Positions 42,807-50,851 of a DNA stretch of 64,000 bases are shown here, piece after piece. The stretch covers positions 1 to 64,000 of IMG/VR virus record IMGVR_UViG_3300037189_010778, one strand, 5' to 3'. Below the pieces are notes generated by a model. It was not told the DNA's origin. It did no database searches and saw only the letters and a program-made list of their open reading frames with translations. Origin of the DNA: a virus. Position numbers and translations under genes: made by a program. Position 1 is the first letter of the stretch. Each line of letters starts with the position of its first letter.

Positions 42807-43423
42807 GGTTTTTTAATTTTAAAATTTTTTACTATATTGTATTTTATAGATGGGTTTACTTTAAGTAATTCTAAAAGTTCAATATAACTACTTAACATTG
42901 GAGGTTCTTCTTCTACAATATCATCATCTGGTATATGATTAATTATATCAGATATGTTCATTATATCTAAATTTATTAATGATGGTGATATATCAACTCC
43001 ATTAGGCAATAATTTTAAATTTATTCTCTCTTCAGATTCGTCTGTAAATAAGTGTCTACCATATCCTGCTTTAATATCGGCATACGGTTCTATTCTATAT
43101 CGTTCTGATAGCATATCTCCATCAATTTTAATTCTAACATTTTGACTTATAGAATTTGATTTCATATACTTGTTTCTAGTAAATGAAAGATATGATGATT
43201 GTTTACTTCCTATCACAGGATTCATAATTAAGCCATCATTTATTATATCAATCATACTTCTATAAGAAGTGAAATGATATAATATCCCTACTTGTTTAGC
43301 TTCACCTAATATTTCTTGAATTATATTATTTAATAAGGTAACATCATGATTATCATTCATGTCAGGATAACCTTTAGGAAATTTATAAGCAAACTTTTTA
43401 AAGAATTTATCAAATATATCCAT
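42803..43423 (-). CDS. Putative ADP-ribosyltransferase-fold protein
   Basis: 206 residues. N-terminal KFAYKFPKGYPDMNDNHDVTLL is a leader-like element also frequent in other T4-like accessory proteins. EILGE at 37-41 gives an L-G-E site. Then GILYHFTSYRSMIDIINDGLI (46-66) and SSYLSFTRNKYM (77-88) resemble the H-x-T and S/T strand motifs of ART-superfamily folds. A catalytic glutamate cannot be assigned. It could be a second packaged ART besides the 1278-residue protein. Confidence 0.5.
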   Translation of the reverse strand: MDIFDKFFKKFAYKFPKGYPDMNDNHDVTLLNNIIQEILGEAKQVGILYHFTSYRSMIDIINDGLIMNPVIGSKQSSYLSFTRNKYMKSNSISQNVRIKIDGDMLSERYRIEPYADIKAGYGRHLFTDESEERINLKLLPNGVDISPSLINLDIMNISDIINHIPDDDIVEEEPPMLSSYIELLELLKVNPSIKYNIVKNFKIKKP

Positions 43424-44118
43424 TATTTAGTTTTTATATTTCTTATACTAGTGAATATATTATTTAATAATACTGTATCATCAGATTTAATTAATCCTAT
43501 CATAATATCTGCTAGTATTTTATTAGCAGCTGGATTTAGGACTTTATTTTGTTTGACTAATGATATTGTAGTGTTAATCTTTGTTGGTTCTATGCTAGGT
43601 ATTTCTAATTTTTTAAGATATGAAACTAGGGCTGATATGTTGCCTTCTATTTCTTCTTCATTAAGGACATTAATGATTTCTTCTTTAACAAGTTTACGTA
43701 ATTGTTGCATTTTATTTTCTTTTATTCCAGTTACTGTCCTATCTTGATAATTATTTTTTAAATAATCTACTAGTTTTTGGTTCATATTAAAATCTTGTTC
43801 TAATGGTTTATTATCAGACTCTCCTTCTATAGTTTTAGATATTACTCGCATAAATCCATTTTCAATAGTATCATCTATAATTTTAGACATATTATCATCT
43901 ATATCTAATTTATCTAACCATGTTTTTGTTTTTTTAGTATCTGGTTTAGATATAGCGGCTTTAATAAAATCATATGTAGTTTTAGCTGTACTCAGACCTG
44001 GTATAAAATCAGATATAGTATCTGCCGCTAATCCAGCTATTTTTTCTCCTTTTTGTTTAAGAGATATAGATTTTATAGCTTTTTTTAAATCACCATATGT
44101 TTTTAACTCATTAGCCAT
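43423..44118 (-). CDS. Conserved phage protein with internal LRKLVKEEI tag
   Basis: 231 residues. The N-terminal 110 residues (MANELKTYGDLKKAIKSISL, GLAADTISDFIPGLSTAKTTYDF) form a widely recurring phage module of unknown function. At 137-154 a leader MQQLRKLVKEEIINVLNE starts a second helical module. As in the 487-residue protein, a leader lies between two domains. One-base overlap with the next gene. Confidence 0.6.
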   Translation of the reverse strand: MANELKTYGDLKKAIKSISLKQKGEKIAGLAADTISDFIPGLSTAKTTYDFIKAAISKPDTKKTKTWLDKLDIDDNMSKIIDDTIENGFMRVISKTIEGESDNKPLEQDFNMNQKLVDYLKNNYQDRTVTGIKENKMQQLRKLVKEEIINVLNEEEIEGNISALVSYLKKLEIPSIEPTKINTTISLVKQNKVLNPAANKILADIMIGLIKSDDTVLLNNIFTSIRNIKTK

Positions 44119-44130
44119 TTACTATTATTT

Positions 44131-44712
44131 TTAAGCCTCAGCAGGTACTTCTTCTGATTTCTCTACTGCGGGAGCTTCTGCTGGTGTTTCTTCTGCTGGT
44201 GTGGAAGATGTAGGAGGTCTTCCAGGAGACGATGCTTCACCTGGTGTTTCAGGGAATTCAAATGATTCTTCTGGTGGTGTTTCTACAGCTGTTTCACCAT
44301 AGTATAACATATGAGCTAATGTTTGACAAGCAAATTCTTCTTCACCTATATTAAGTAAATAGTATTTTTTACCTTCAATTTGAGCTATCCAACTTTTTGG
44401 AGTATATATTAAATAAAATAATTCATCATTAGCTAATATAACCCTAAATGTTAAAGGTTTAGGAGCTACCCACTGTATATCTTTTACAAAAGGCCCGTAA
44501 TTAGGTGTAAGTAATGTCTCTATAACTTCTTTAAGAGGTGGGAACTTAGACACTATTGGAAATTTTTCAGATGGAACAGACATCTCATCTGAGTCATCTG
44601 TATTATCTGTAGAATCTATAAAATTATCAGTATCAATAGAGTCATTAGAAGCAGGTTTATATACCTGCTTAACTAATGCTTTTACTTTTTCTCTAAGTTC
44701 GTCTTTAGTCAT
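44131..44712 (-). CDS. Accessory protein with P/E/A-rich tail
   Basis: 193 residues. Basic helical leader MTKDELREKVKALVKQVY, an acidic linker, a folded middle (FVKDIQWVAPKPLTFRVIL...KYYLLNIGEEEFACQTLAHML) and a low-complexity tail rich in P, E, A and T (from about 145). No family recognised. The start overlaps the upstream stop by one base. Confidence 0.55.
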   Translation of the reverse strand: MTKDELREKVKALVKQVYKPASNDSIDTDNFIDSTDNTDDSDEMSVPSEKFPIVSKFPPLKEVIETLLTPNYGPFVKDIQWVAPKPLTFRVILANDELFYLIYTPKSWIAQIEGKKYYLLNIGEEEFACQTLAHMLYYGETAVETPPEESFEFPETPGEASSPGRPPTSSTPAEETPAEAPAVEKSEEVPAEA

Positions 44713-45242
44713 TATTCACCCTTTAATTTGCGCATGATTGTTTCAGCCATTCTTGCTTTTTGTTTCGCTGTTGGACCTTTACCACCACCTTTTGCTTTAT
44801 ATGACGCTACAGCTCCTGCTATTTTAGTTGCTGCTTTTTTTGATTTACCTTGTTTTTTAAGTTTCCCAACAAGTTGTTTAAACGATTCATCTATTGTATC
44901 TGTTTTTTCAGCCCAGTATCCTTTAGGTAAACCTTCTTCTATATCATCATCATTTGAAATACCTCCAACTATATCATTATAATCAGCCATAGTAAGTATT
45001 CTATCTTCAGCACTTAAAGTTGTAGCCATTTCTGTCACATCATGTAAATCCATGTCTGTTTCAGCGTCTTCTTTAGCATATTCTAACATACGTAAAAATA
45101 AAGGAACATCCATTACTATAACATCTGTTGGATTTGGTTCTTGTCTTTTACGTGAAGAAATAAACGACTCTGAGTCTATTTCATCTTGTTTAGGTACGGC
45201 TAGAGCCATTCTAACCATTTCTTTAATTCTAACTTTGTTCAT
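44712..45242 (-). CDS. DUF5661-like accessory protein
   Basis: 176 residues. Leader-like MNKVRIKEMVRMALAVP. FLRMLEYAKEDAETDMDLHDVTEMA and LTMADYNDIV resemble the DUF5661 pattern. The C-terminal 60 residues are basic and lysine/glycine/alanine-rich (KKAATKIAGAVASYKAKGGGKG) and could bind DNA. Function unknown. Confidence 0.6.
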   Translation of the reverse strand: MNKVRIKEMVRMALAVPKQDEIDSESFISSRKRQEPNPTDVIVMDVPLFLRMLEYAKEDAETDMDLHDVTEMATTLSAEDRILTMADYNDIVGGISNDDDIEEGLPKGYWAEKTDTIDESFKQLVGKLKKQGKSKKAATKIAGAVASYKAKGGGKGPTAKQKARMAETIMRKLKGE

Positions 45243-45244
45243 GA

Positions 45245-45745
45245 TTAGGCGTTTGGATTTATATCAGGTTCAGCTACATGCTGACGAGTGAAGAAAGTAA
45301 TTGTATTGCCAATTTGATGAAGTAATTTATCATCTTTTAATTTTTCAGCAGCGTCTTGTAATTGATCAAGTAAATCTAATATACGTTCTACTTCAGGATC
45401 GTCTCCACCACCAGTTTCCATACTTGGTTCTTCCATATCTGGTTCTTCTATGTCAATATCTTCTATATCAATGTCTTCATCGTCATCTTTAGATTTCTTT
45501 TTAGCTTCATCTACTGGGTCATAGTATGAATCTTCTACAGCAGCACCGTCCATTTCTGCTAATACCATTTCACGTATCTTTTTACGTAATTTAGATTTAG
45601 CCATTTTTTCACCAGCTTTTTTACCTTTTTCATACTCATAAGCTCCTAAACCTTCATTGAGATTTTTACGCTCACCAAATGTATTAATCTTTAGTTCACT
45701 ATCAATGCCAGCTAATTTTAGCATTCTTTGAAATTCATTGTTCAT
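45245..45745 (-). CDS. Tagged acidic protein with RMLKLAGI leader
   Basis: 166 residues. Leader MNNEFQRMLKLAGIDSE, a second leader-like helix SKLRKKIREMVLAEMDG, an acidic D/E/I tract (DEDIDIEDIDIEEPDMEEP) and a C-terminal helix. Acidic tract and RMLKLAGI together recall the scaffold protein at smaller scale, so a prohead core component is a fair guess. TATTTATA element upstream. Confidence 0.6.
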   Translation of the reverse strand: MNNEFQRMLKLAGIDSELKINTFGERKNLNEGLGAYEYEKGKKAGEKMAKSKLRKKIREMVLAEMDGAAVEDSYYDPVDEAKKKSKDDDEDIDIEDIDIEEPDMEEPSMETGGGDDPEVERILDLLDQLQDAAEKLKDDKLLHQIGNTITFFTRQHVAEPDINPNA

Positions 45746-45764
45746 TTTTATTGTATTTATTTAT

Positions 45765-45774
45765 TATAAATATG
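45765..45774 (-). promoter_or_regulatory. TATTTATA element (166-residue gene)
   Basis: Coding strand CATATTTATAATAAATAAAT, 19 bases before the start at 45745. Confidence 0.45.
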
Positions 45775-45791
45775 TTAATATTTTAAAGACT

Positions 45792-46421
45792 TCATCTTTT
45801 TTTATTGTTCAGATAATTTGTAAGTAATGTACCAATAACACCTACTTTTTGACGAATATATATCCAATTTTCTTTAGTCATTTTATATTCTTCATCAGTA
45901 AATGATATACCCATAATTCCTATTAAATGATTATCTAAACTATATAATCCAACAATATAAAGCGATTTAGTATAATATTCTATAGAAAATGTTTCTAAAT
46001 CATATGTTTCATCATCGTTATCAAAACTTAATATAGATAATTCACCATCTTTGTATATTTTACCTAATGCTTTAGGGAATAAAGATACTGGTATATTTTG
46101 AAAAGTATGTTGAGTTGATACTGTATTAGGTGTTACCTTTTCATAAAAAAATGAAAATTTCTGTATAGACTTACCGGTTGGGTAAAAATGACCACCATTA
46201 TGAAATTGAGCTATCCATACTCTATTACAAGATAACTCATCCATTATATTATCTAATTGGATATCTACTAATTCATTTAATTCAACTGCTTCCTGTATTG
46301 GTGTTTTTTCAGGCTTAGATGTTAATTTATTCCGTATCCATTCAACTAACGTTGGACCTAAAACGGCTGTTATAAGAGCTATAATAATAGGAGTTAAATA
46401 TTCCATACTTATGTGTTGCAT
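45792..46421 (-). CDS. Membrane-anchored GAF-like protein
   Basis: 209 residues. One N-terminal membrane segment (about 8-24, YLTPIIIALITAVLGPTLV). A cytoplasmic domain with ELSCNRVWIAQFHNGGHFYPTG and SLYIVGLYSLDNHLIGIMGI follows, the order of a GAF-like sensory fold. Such proteins recur in phages of Bacteroidetes and marine T4-like groups. Ligand unknown. Start overlaps the upstream stop. Confidence 0.6.
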   Translation of the reverse strand: MQHISMEYLTPIIIALITAVLGPTLVEWIRNKLTSKPEKTPIQEAVELNELVDIQLDNIMDELSCNRVWIAQFHNGGHFYPTGKSIQKFSFFYEKVTPNTVSTQHTFQNIPVSLFPKALGKIYKDGELSILSFDNDDETYDLETFSIEYYTKSLYIVGLYSLDNHLIGIMGISFTDEEYKMTKENWIYIRQKVGVIGTLLTNYLNNKKR

Positions 46422-46987
46422 TATTTTTTTAAACTTTGTAAATATTTAATTGCTTCTTCACGATTTTGTAATAACACTTTTTTACCTTTACCAATCCAAC
46501 TCTCTACATCACCTGCTTCTGTAACAAAAGATTCACTTTCATTTATAGTTTCATCACTCCAAATCATAAACTCTTGTATGAGAGAATCTATATCTGAATT
46601 AATAATATTTTTTTCATATTCTTCCCATAACCCTTGTTTTTTAATTTCTGATTCAAAGTCTACTTGACAATTAAAACAACGTTTATACATTATCCAAAAA
46701 CGTTTATCTAAATGAGGCTTCATTAGATTATTACATTCTGAACAGAATAAAGGCATATGGAGTTCTTGTTTGGCTTTATCTAATTTAGTTAGATTTTGTT
46801 TTATGCCATTTTTAATAATCCATTTACGACCATTTTCTTCCCATATATCTCCTTCACTATGGAATTCTTCTTTTTTAGAATAACCTATTCCTATAACTGT
46901 TTTATCATTTTGTTTACCAGTTATTAAATTACGTAAACGTTGAACATCACGCTGTTGGAATTCTTTTTTTAAAACTGTGTCTTTCAT
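46421..46987 (-). CDS. Zinc-ribbon phage protein
   Basis: 188 residues. Central CSECNNLMKPHLDKRFWIMY...CFNCQVDFE forms a four-cysteine zinc ribbon. An acidic helical segment follows (EYEKNIINSDIDSLIQEFM), and then a C-terminal region with FVTEAGDVESWIGKG. The CxxC...CxxC core with MK...DKRFW is common in T4-like environmental phages; function unknown, possibly transcription or assembly. Confidence 0.6.
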   Translation of the reverse strand: MKDTVLKKEFQQRDVQRLRNLITGKQNDKTVIGIGYSKKEEFHSEGDIWEENGRKWIIKNGIKQNLTKLDKAKQELHMPLFCSECNNLMKPHLDKRFWIMYKRCFNCQVDFESEIKKQGLWEEYEKNIINSDIDSLIQEFMIWSDETINESESFVTEAGDVESWIGKGKKVLLQNREEAIKYLQSLKK

Positions 46988-46989
46988 AC

Positions 46990-47403
46990 TTATTTAATGA
47001 ATATCCCTAATATAAGGGCTGTTACTATAACCATACTTGATATACCTGTCATTTTAAGATTACGTTTTAATTGTTTATTTTCTTTATTCACAATCTTAAA
47101 ATTCTGTTCATATATTTTTTCTTTTTCTTTATACATGTTTATCTGCTTATCATATAATTGTATTTTACCTACAAAATTATTAATAAGTGTATCTTTCATG
47201 TATGATGAATGTTCAGTTTCCATAAGGACATTTTGTGTTGCTTCTAATTCTTCTCTACATTCATCCCCATATGTTAAATCTAATACTATTTGTCTAGCTA
47301 CTGGGGTAGGGATACGGACGTAATTAGTATCCGTAACGGTTTGAGAAAAAGCTGTCAAGCTGAGTATTATCATACTTAACAACAATAGGATGTATTTTGG
47401 CAT
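46990..47403 (-). CDS. Signal-peptide/coiled-coil/TM protein, spanin-like partner
   Basis: 137 residues. Signal peptide or N-terminal membrane segment (LLLLLSMIILSLTAFS), a periplasmic part with YVRIPTPVARQIVLDL, a long coiled coil (55-112) and a C-terminal membrane segment (about 117-136). Overlaps the upstream coiled-coil membrane gene by 80 bases in another frame, the arrangement often seen for spanin pairs. No lipobox cysteine is visible, so it is not a classical outer-membrane lipoprotein. Confidence 0.55.
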   Translation of the reverse strand: MPKYILLLLSMIILSLTAFSQTVTDTNYVRIPTPVARQIVLDLTYGDECREELEATQNVLMETEHSSYMKDTLINNFVGKIQLYDKQINMYKEKEKIYEQNFKIVNKENKQLKRNLKMTGISSMVIVTALILGIFIK

Positions 47404-47671
47404 ATTTTTCTTGAATTTTAATTATTTTAATTTTATCTTTTTCTATAATTTTATCTAAATAGACAATACTGTCTTTATACATAACAATATTACTATCTTT
47501 CAATTTATGAAGTGAATCTATTTTTTGTATTTCTTGTTTTAAACTATCTATAGATTTAAAATTTTGTTTTAACTTATCATGTTCTCCTTGAACTATATTA
47601 TAAATAAAATATGTTCCTACTAGAAGACATAACACTATAACTATGTTAGTATAATTAAATTTTTTTCTCAT
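47324..47671 (-). CDS. Membrane/coiled-coil protein, i-spanin-like
   Basis: 115 residues from MRKKFNYTN at 47671 (a longer frame to 47731 would overlap the upstream gene). One N-terminal membrane segment (10-27) then a continuous charged coiled coil to about 100, the topology of inner-membrane spanins. Overlap with the downstream gene supports a lysis pair. No holin or endolysin was recognised nearby, so the function remains inference. Confidence 0.55.
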   Translation of the reverse strand: MRKKFNYTNIVIVLCLLVGTYFIYNIVQGEHDKLKQNFKSIDSLKQEIQKIDSLHKLKDSNIVMYKDSIVYLDKIIEKDKIKIIKIQEKYAKIHPIVVKYDNTQLDSFFSNRYGY

Positions 47672-47672
47672 T

Positions 47673-48194
47673 TTATATAAATTTTTTATGTAGTACTTCT
47701 TTAATGAACTTTTTAATTTTATTTTCGTCAAGTTCTTCTACGTATTCCATATGATATATTATATCAGCGTTAGTCATAACAGTATCTATAATTTTTTCAA
47801 CAACTTTTTTATTTGGATTATTTTTTGAAGGAAATACTAAAGTATCCCCTACTACCTTCCATTTTAGTAAATTTGGTTTAGCATTTAATGTTTTTATAAA
47901 ATCATCCATAGCTGCTCTAGTTTTAGCAGGAAATGGTTCTCCTCTTTCTCTTTCTAGTCTTCTTTTAGTAGCAGGACTGTTAGGACCAAAATGATCAATC
48001 ATTGCTTTTTCTATATCACCTTTAGCGTTTCTAATATTAGTAGCATATAAACCATAATTTTTTATATCTTCTAAAGCAGCAATAGCATCTTCTACAGTAA
48101 CAGTTAATGGTTCTACTGATATGTCCCATTTTATGCTTTCATTACCAAGTGGTTCTTCTTCATTTTCTTTTATTAGCCTATAATATTTACTCAT
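47673..48194 (-). CDS. Unassigned accessory protein with C-terminal IKKFIKEVL motif
   Basis: 173 residues. YYRLIKENEEE at the start gives an L-I-K-E site near residue 9. The body has VEDAIAALEDIKNYG and a basic ERERGEPFPAKTR segment. The last residues (ENKIKKFIKEVLHKKFI) match the leader motif of other genes but at the C-terminus, as RMQKLAGI does in the scaffold. No known domain. Confidence 0.5.
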   Translation of the reverse strand: MSKYYRLIKENEEEPLGNESIKWDISVEPLTVTVEDAIAALEDIKNYGLYATNIRNAKGDIEKAMIDHFGPNSPATKRRLERERGEPFPAKTRAAMDDFIKTLNAKPNLLKWKVVGDTLVFPSKNNPNKKVVEKIIDTVMTNADIIYHMEYVEELDENKIKKFIKEVLHKKFI

Positions 48195-48196
48195 TA

Positions 48197-48622
48197 TTAT
48201 TTATTTTTTATATTATCTTCCCAATTACGTAACATCATATTTCCTTTGTCATATGCTTCTCTTTCTAAATCAGGCAAATCACCATCTTCATTAGTATTGG
48301 TAGTATTTACATTATTTAATCTATTTTCTAAATTTTGCATATGATGTACCATTTCATGTGAGTATGAACGTAAAATATCTTTAGGATGTCTACCTAAAGA
48401 ATACAGTGTTATACTTTTATTACTAGGATCATAATGAGCAGTACGTCCTAATAATTTATTAGCATTTTCTGTATCATTACTTATGACTTTTAATTTAGGT
48501 AATGGTGATATGTTCATACCATTATCTAACATGTATTTAGTTAAAGATACTATACCGTTTTGAAGTTCTCCATCTTTTTTTTGGCAGTCGCATTCTTTTA
48601 ATAGTTTAACTAAAGATATCAT
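48197..48622 (-). CDS. Tagged zinc metallopeptidase
   Basis: 141 residues from MISLVKLLKE at 48622. This start places a TATTTATA element 12 bases upstream and gives a typical leader ending L-K-E; an ATG at 48655 would bury the element in the coding region. HEMVHHMQ (HExxH at 89-93) with a downstream LEREAY glutamate (about 122) fits a minimal gluzincin-type zinc peptidase. The leader suggests the peptidase travels in the capsid. Substrate unknown: head proteins, host proteins or cell wall are all possible. Confidence 0.65.
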   Translation of the reverse strand: MISLVKLLKECDCQKKDGELQNGIVSLTKYMLDNGMNISPLPKLKVISNDTENANKLLGRTAHYDPSNKSITLYSLGRHPKDILRSYSHEMVHHMQNLENRLNNVNTTNTNEDGDLPDLEREAYDKGNMMLRNWEDNIKNK

Positions 48623-48634
48623 TAACGTTTTTGT

Positions 48635-48644
48635 TATAAATATG
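48635..48644 (-). promoter_or_regulatory. TATTTATA element (metallopeptidase gene)
   Basis: Coding strand CATATTTATAACAAAAACG, 12 bases before the start chosen at 48622. Confidence 0.5.
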
Positions 48645-49439
48645 TTAACTATCAAGACTAATCTGGATTTCCGTTGGGAAATATTCAGAATTAGGTTTTA
48701 TATCTTGATGTTCAAGTTTATATAATTCATGTATGTATCCAAATAGTTTTAAATTTTCTTCTATAGATTTTTCAGGTTCATATATTTCCCATCCTTTACC
48801 TTGGATATTTTTACCTTTTTTATCTTCACCACGTTTTGATGATTTTAACCAAAGTATACCTACTCTATCAATTTTTTCTTCATATAATTCATTCCAAGCT
48901 TGAGCGTAAGCGGCTAATTGTAAATTATAACTAGTATGTAATGAGTTAGATGTTTTAATATCAAGTAACCATTTTTCATTATTAATTTCTACAACTAAGT
49001 CACAAGTACCAGCATATATAAATTTATCTGAAAAAAGATGTATTTCACTTTCAATTAATGTTGGTTTATAAGTTGTCCAAAATTCATGAAATTTTAATAT
49101 CATTTTCCATATATCTAATGAGTATTTAGAATACCCACTTTCATCAAGCCATTCTATTTTTTCTCCTAATAAATAACGTTCAATAGCATCATGCACTTGT
49201 GTACCTTCATCTGCTGCTTTTTTTACAATAATATCAGCATTATGTCCTACATCTTTAAGCCATGTCTCAAAGAATTTATTTTTAGGAAAATATTGTAAAA
49301 TACTAGTCACTGATGGGTAGTATTTATCATCTTTAGTATAATATCTTGTATCTAAGATATTTACTCTTTTTAATTCTTGGTTAATATTCATAATGCGTTT
49401 AACGCTTTTTTTATGAACATTTGTGTTTTTATCTATCAT
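48645..49439 (-). CDS. PD-(D/E)XK exonuclease, RecB/Cas4-like
   Basis: 264 residues. GTQVHDAIERYL (His83), YAGTCDLVVE (D147), WLLDIKTS (D160, K162) and YNLQLAAYAQAW (Q-motif) define a RecB-type PD-(D/E)XK nuclease of the phage PDDEXK_1 sort. Presumed role in phage DNA replication, recombination or host DNA breakdown. Start overlaps the primase stop (ATGA), so the two are co-translated; an ATG at 49391 is a possible shorter start. Confidence 0.8.
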   Translation of the reverse strand: MIDKNTNVHKKSVKRIMNINQELKRVNILDTRYYTKDDKYYPSVTSILQYFPKNKFFETWLKDVGHNADIIVKKAADEGTQVHDAIERYLLGEKIEWLDESGYSKYSLDIWKMILKFHEFWTTYKPTLIESEIHLFSDKFIYAGTCDLVVEINNEKWLLDIKTSNSLHTSYNLQLAAYAQAWNELYEEKIDRVGILWLKSSKRGEDKKGKNIQGKGWEIYEPEKSIEENLKLFGYIHELYKLEHQDIKPNSEYFPTEIQISLDS

Positions 49440-50362
49440 AATGTAAGTTTTTTATATAATAAGTCTGAGAATGTTAATGGTTCTGTATCTTGTATTATGT
49501 GGGTGAAATTTTTAAATCCCATGTCTGATGGGTCTTTATCTTGCATGTTTACTAAATATACTTCTTTACCTTCATTCATAAGCTGTTGACAAAATTCTAA
49601 TGCCTTTTTTTGAGCATCTTTATCTAAAGCTATATAAATTTTCTTAACAGAAGACATAACAATACGCTTCATAAGACTAGACTGTATATTTTTACCTAAC
49701 AGCGGTATAACATTACGTTTTATAGCTATAGCGTCAAATGGCCCTTCACATAATATTAATGGTAAATCCCAATTTATAAAAAATTCAAAAGGTATAATAT
49801 TACGAGATGAATTAGGATTTTTATATTTTATTGGATTTTCTTTTTCAAAACTACGAGCAGTAAAATAGTTTAATATACCATTTTCATCATATGAAGGTAC
49901 AATTATACGATTAGCATAAGTTCCAGCTTCACAATATCCTAAATTATATTTAATTATGTCATCTTCTGTTATACCTCGTTTTTTAAGATATGTTAAAGCA
50001 TGTTTAGCTATTACTGAATTAGTAATGTTTGTTAGTGGTATAAATTCTTTAGGCAGATGTACTTTATCTGTTACAGTAGATATACTATCTTGAGTATTTA
50101 CTTTTATGTATGGTTTTAATTCTGCTATTTTTTCTTTAGGTGTATCTATAGCTTTAAGCAATTGAATTAATTTTTTACCACGTTTATCACAAGCCCAACA
50201 GTGCCATTGATTAATACCTTCACTATTTTCTGTGAAATTTATTTCAAGTTTAGGTTTATGATGTTTACAAAAAGGGCAATGATAAGCATAGTTACCTTTA
50301 GATGTAGATTTACCACTACCTAAAATAGAATTGATTATTGCAATTAAAGCTTGATTTACCAT
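49436..50362 (-). CDS. DNA primase (DnaG/gp61-like)
   Basis: 308 residues. N-terminal zinc finger HCPFCKHH...CWACDK (29-58), then the primase core with the TOPRIM glutamate in LILCEGPFDAIAI (E206) and the D-x-D in YIALDKDAQ (D247, D249). Synthesises RNA primers for lagging-strand replication with the phage helicase. No helicase-binding domain is obvious; length is close to T4 gp61. Host-type promoter; nuclease gene coupled downstream. Confidence 0.88.
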   Translation of the reverse strand: MVNQALIAIINSILGSGKSTSKGNYAYHCPFCKHHKPKLEINFTENSEGINQWHCWACDKRGKKLIQLLKAIDTPKEKIAELKPYIKVNTQDSISTVTDKVHLPKEFIPLTNITNSVIAKHALTYLKKRGITEDDIIKYNLGYCEAGTYANRIIVPSYDENGILNYFTARSFEKENPIKYKNPNSSRNIIPFEFFINWDLPLILCEGPFDAIAIKRNVIPLLGKNIQSSLMKRIVMSSVKKIYIALDKDAQKKALEFCQQLMNEGKEVYLVNMQDKDPSDMGFKNFTHIIQDTEPLTFSDLLYKKLTL

Positions 50363-50369
50363 ATAACCT

Positions 50370-50401
50370 ATAATATACCATCTTAAAATTAGATAGCCAA
50401 A
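50370..50401 (-). promoter_or_regulatory. Host-type promoter for primase gene
   Basis: TTTG at 50398-50401, 20-base spacer, -7 box TATATTAT at 50370-50377, ATG 7 bases further. Confidence 0.6.
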
Positions 50402-50838
50402 TCTTTTGGAAAAAATTTTCCTAGTATATTACTATTTACCCATATCTTATCATCAGCTAATACATCGTATTCAAATAGATATTTTGTTTCATAGTAGGTT
50501 AACTCTTTTGAGGACAAGCATAGACGTAACACTACACGTTGTAATTTTTCAGGTGGTATAGATTTAGCCCATTGTTTAACTTCATCAGCTGAGCCGTAAT
50601 ATGTCTTCCAATCTGATTCTTTTATTATTTTTTTCTTAGATGGAATACGGCCACGTTGAGTAGGTAAGGATGCTAATTCTTTCTTACCTAGTTTTTTATT
50701 TGTTGTATGTTTAAATATTTTTTTACCAATATATTGACGACCATTTTCTAGATTAGTTGTCATATAAACGTAACCATAATATTCATCTATATTAAATGTA
50801 GGATCGTTGATTAAATCATCAACTAATAGTGGTTTCAT
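50389..50838 (-). CDS. GIY-YIG nuclease-like protein
   Basis: 150 residues from MKPLLVDDLI at 50838 (an ATG at 50877 would overlap the LRR gene). GYVYMTTNLENGRQYIGKK carries the GIY and YIG equivalents, followed by DWKTYYGSADEV and YYETKYLFEYDVL, with a candidate metal-binding glutamate in YYETKY. This form is common in T4-like phages, either as a free-standing endonuclease or a repair-type enzyme. AATATTTATA lies 28 bases upstream in the end of the LRR gene. Confidence 0.7.
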   Translation of the reverse strand: MKPLLVDDLINDPTFNIDEYYGYVYMTTNLENGRQYIGKKIFKHTTNKKLGKKELASLPTQRGRIPSKKKIIKESDWKTYYGSADEVKQWAKSIPPEKLQRVVLRLCLSSKELTYYETKYLFEYDVLADDKIWVNSNILGKFFPKDLAI

Positions 50839-50851
50839 AACTTGTGATATA

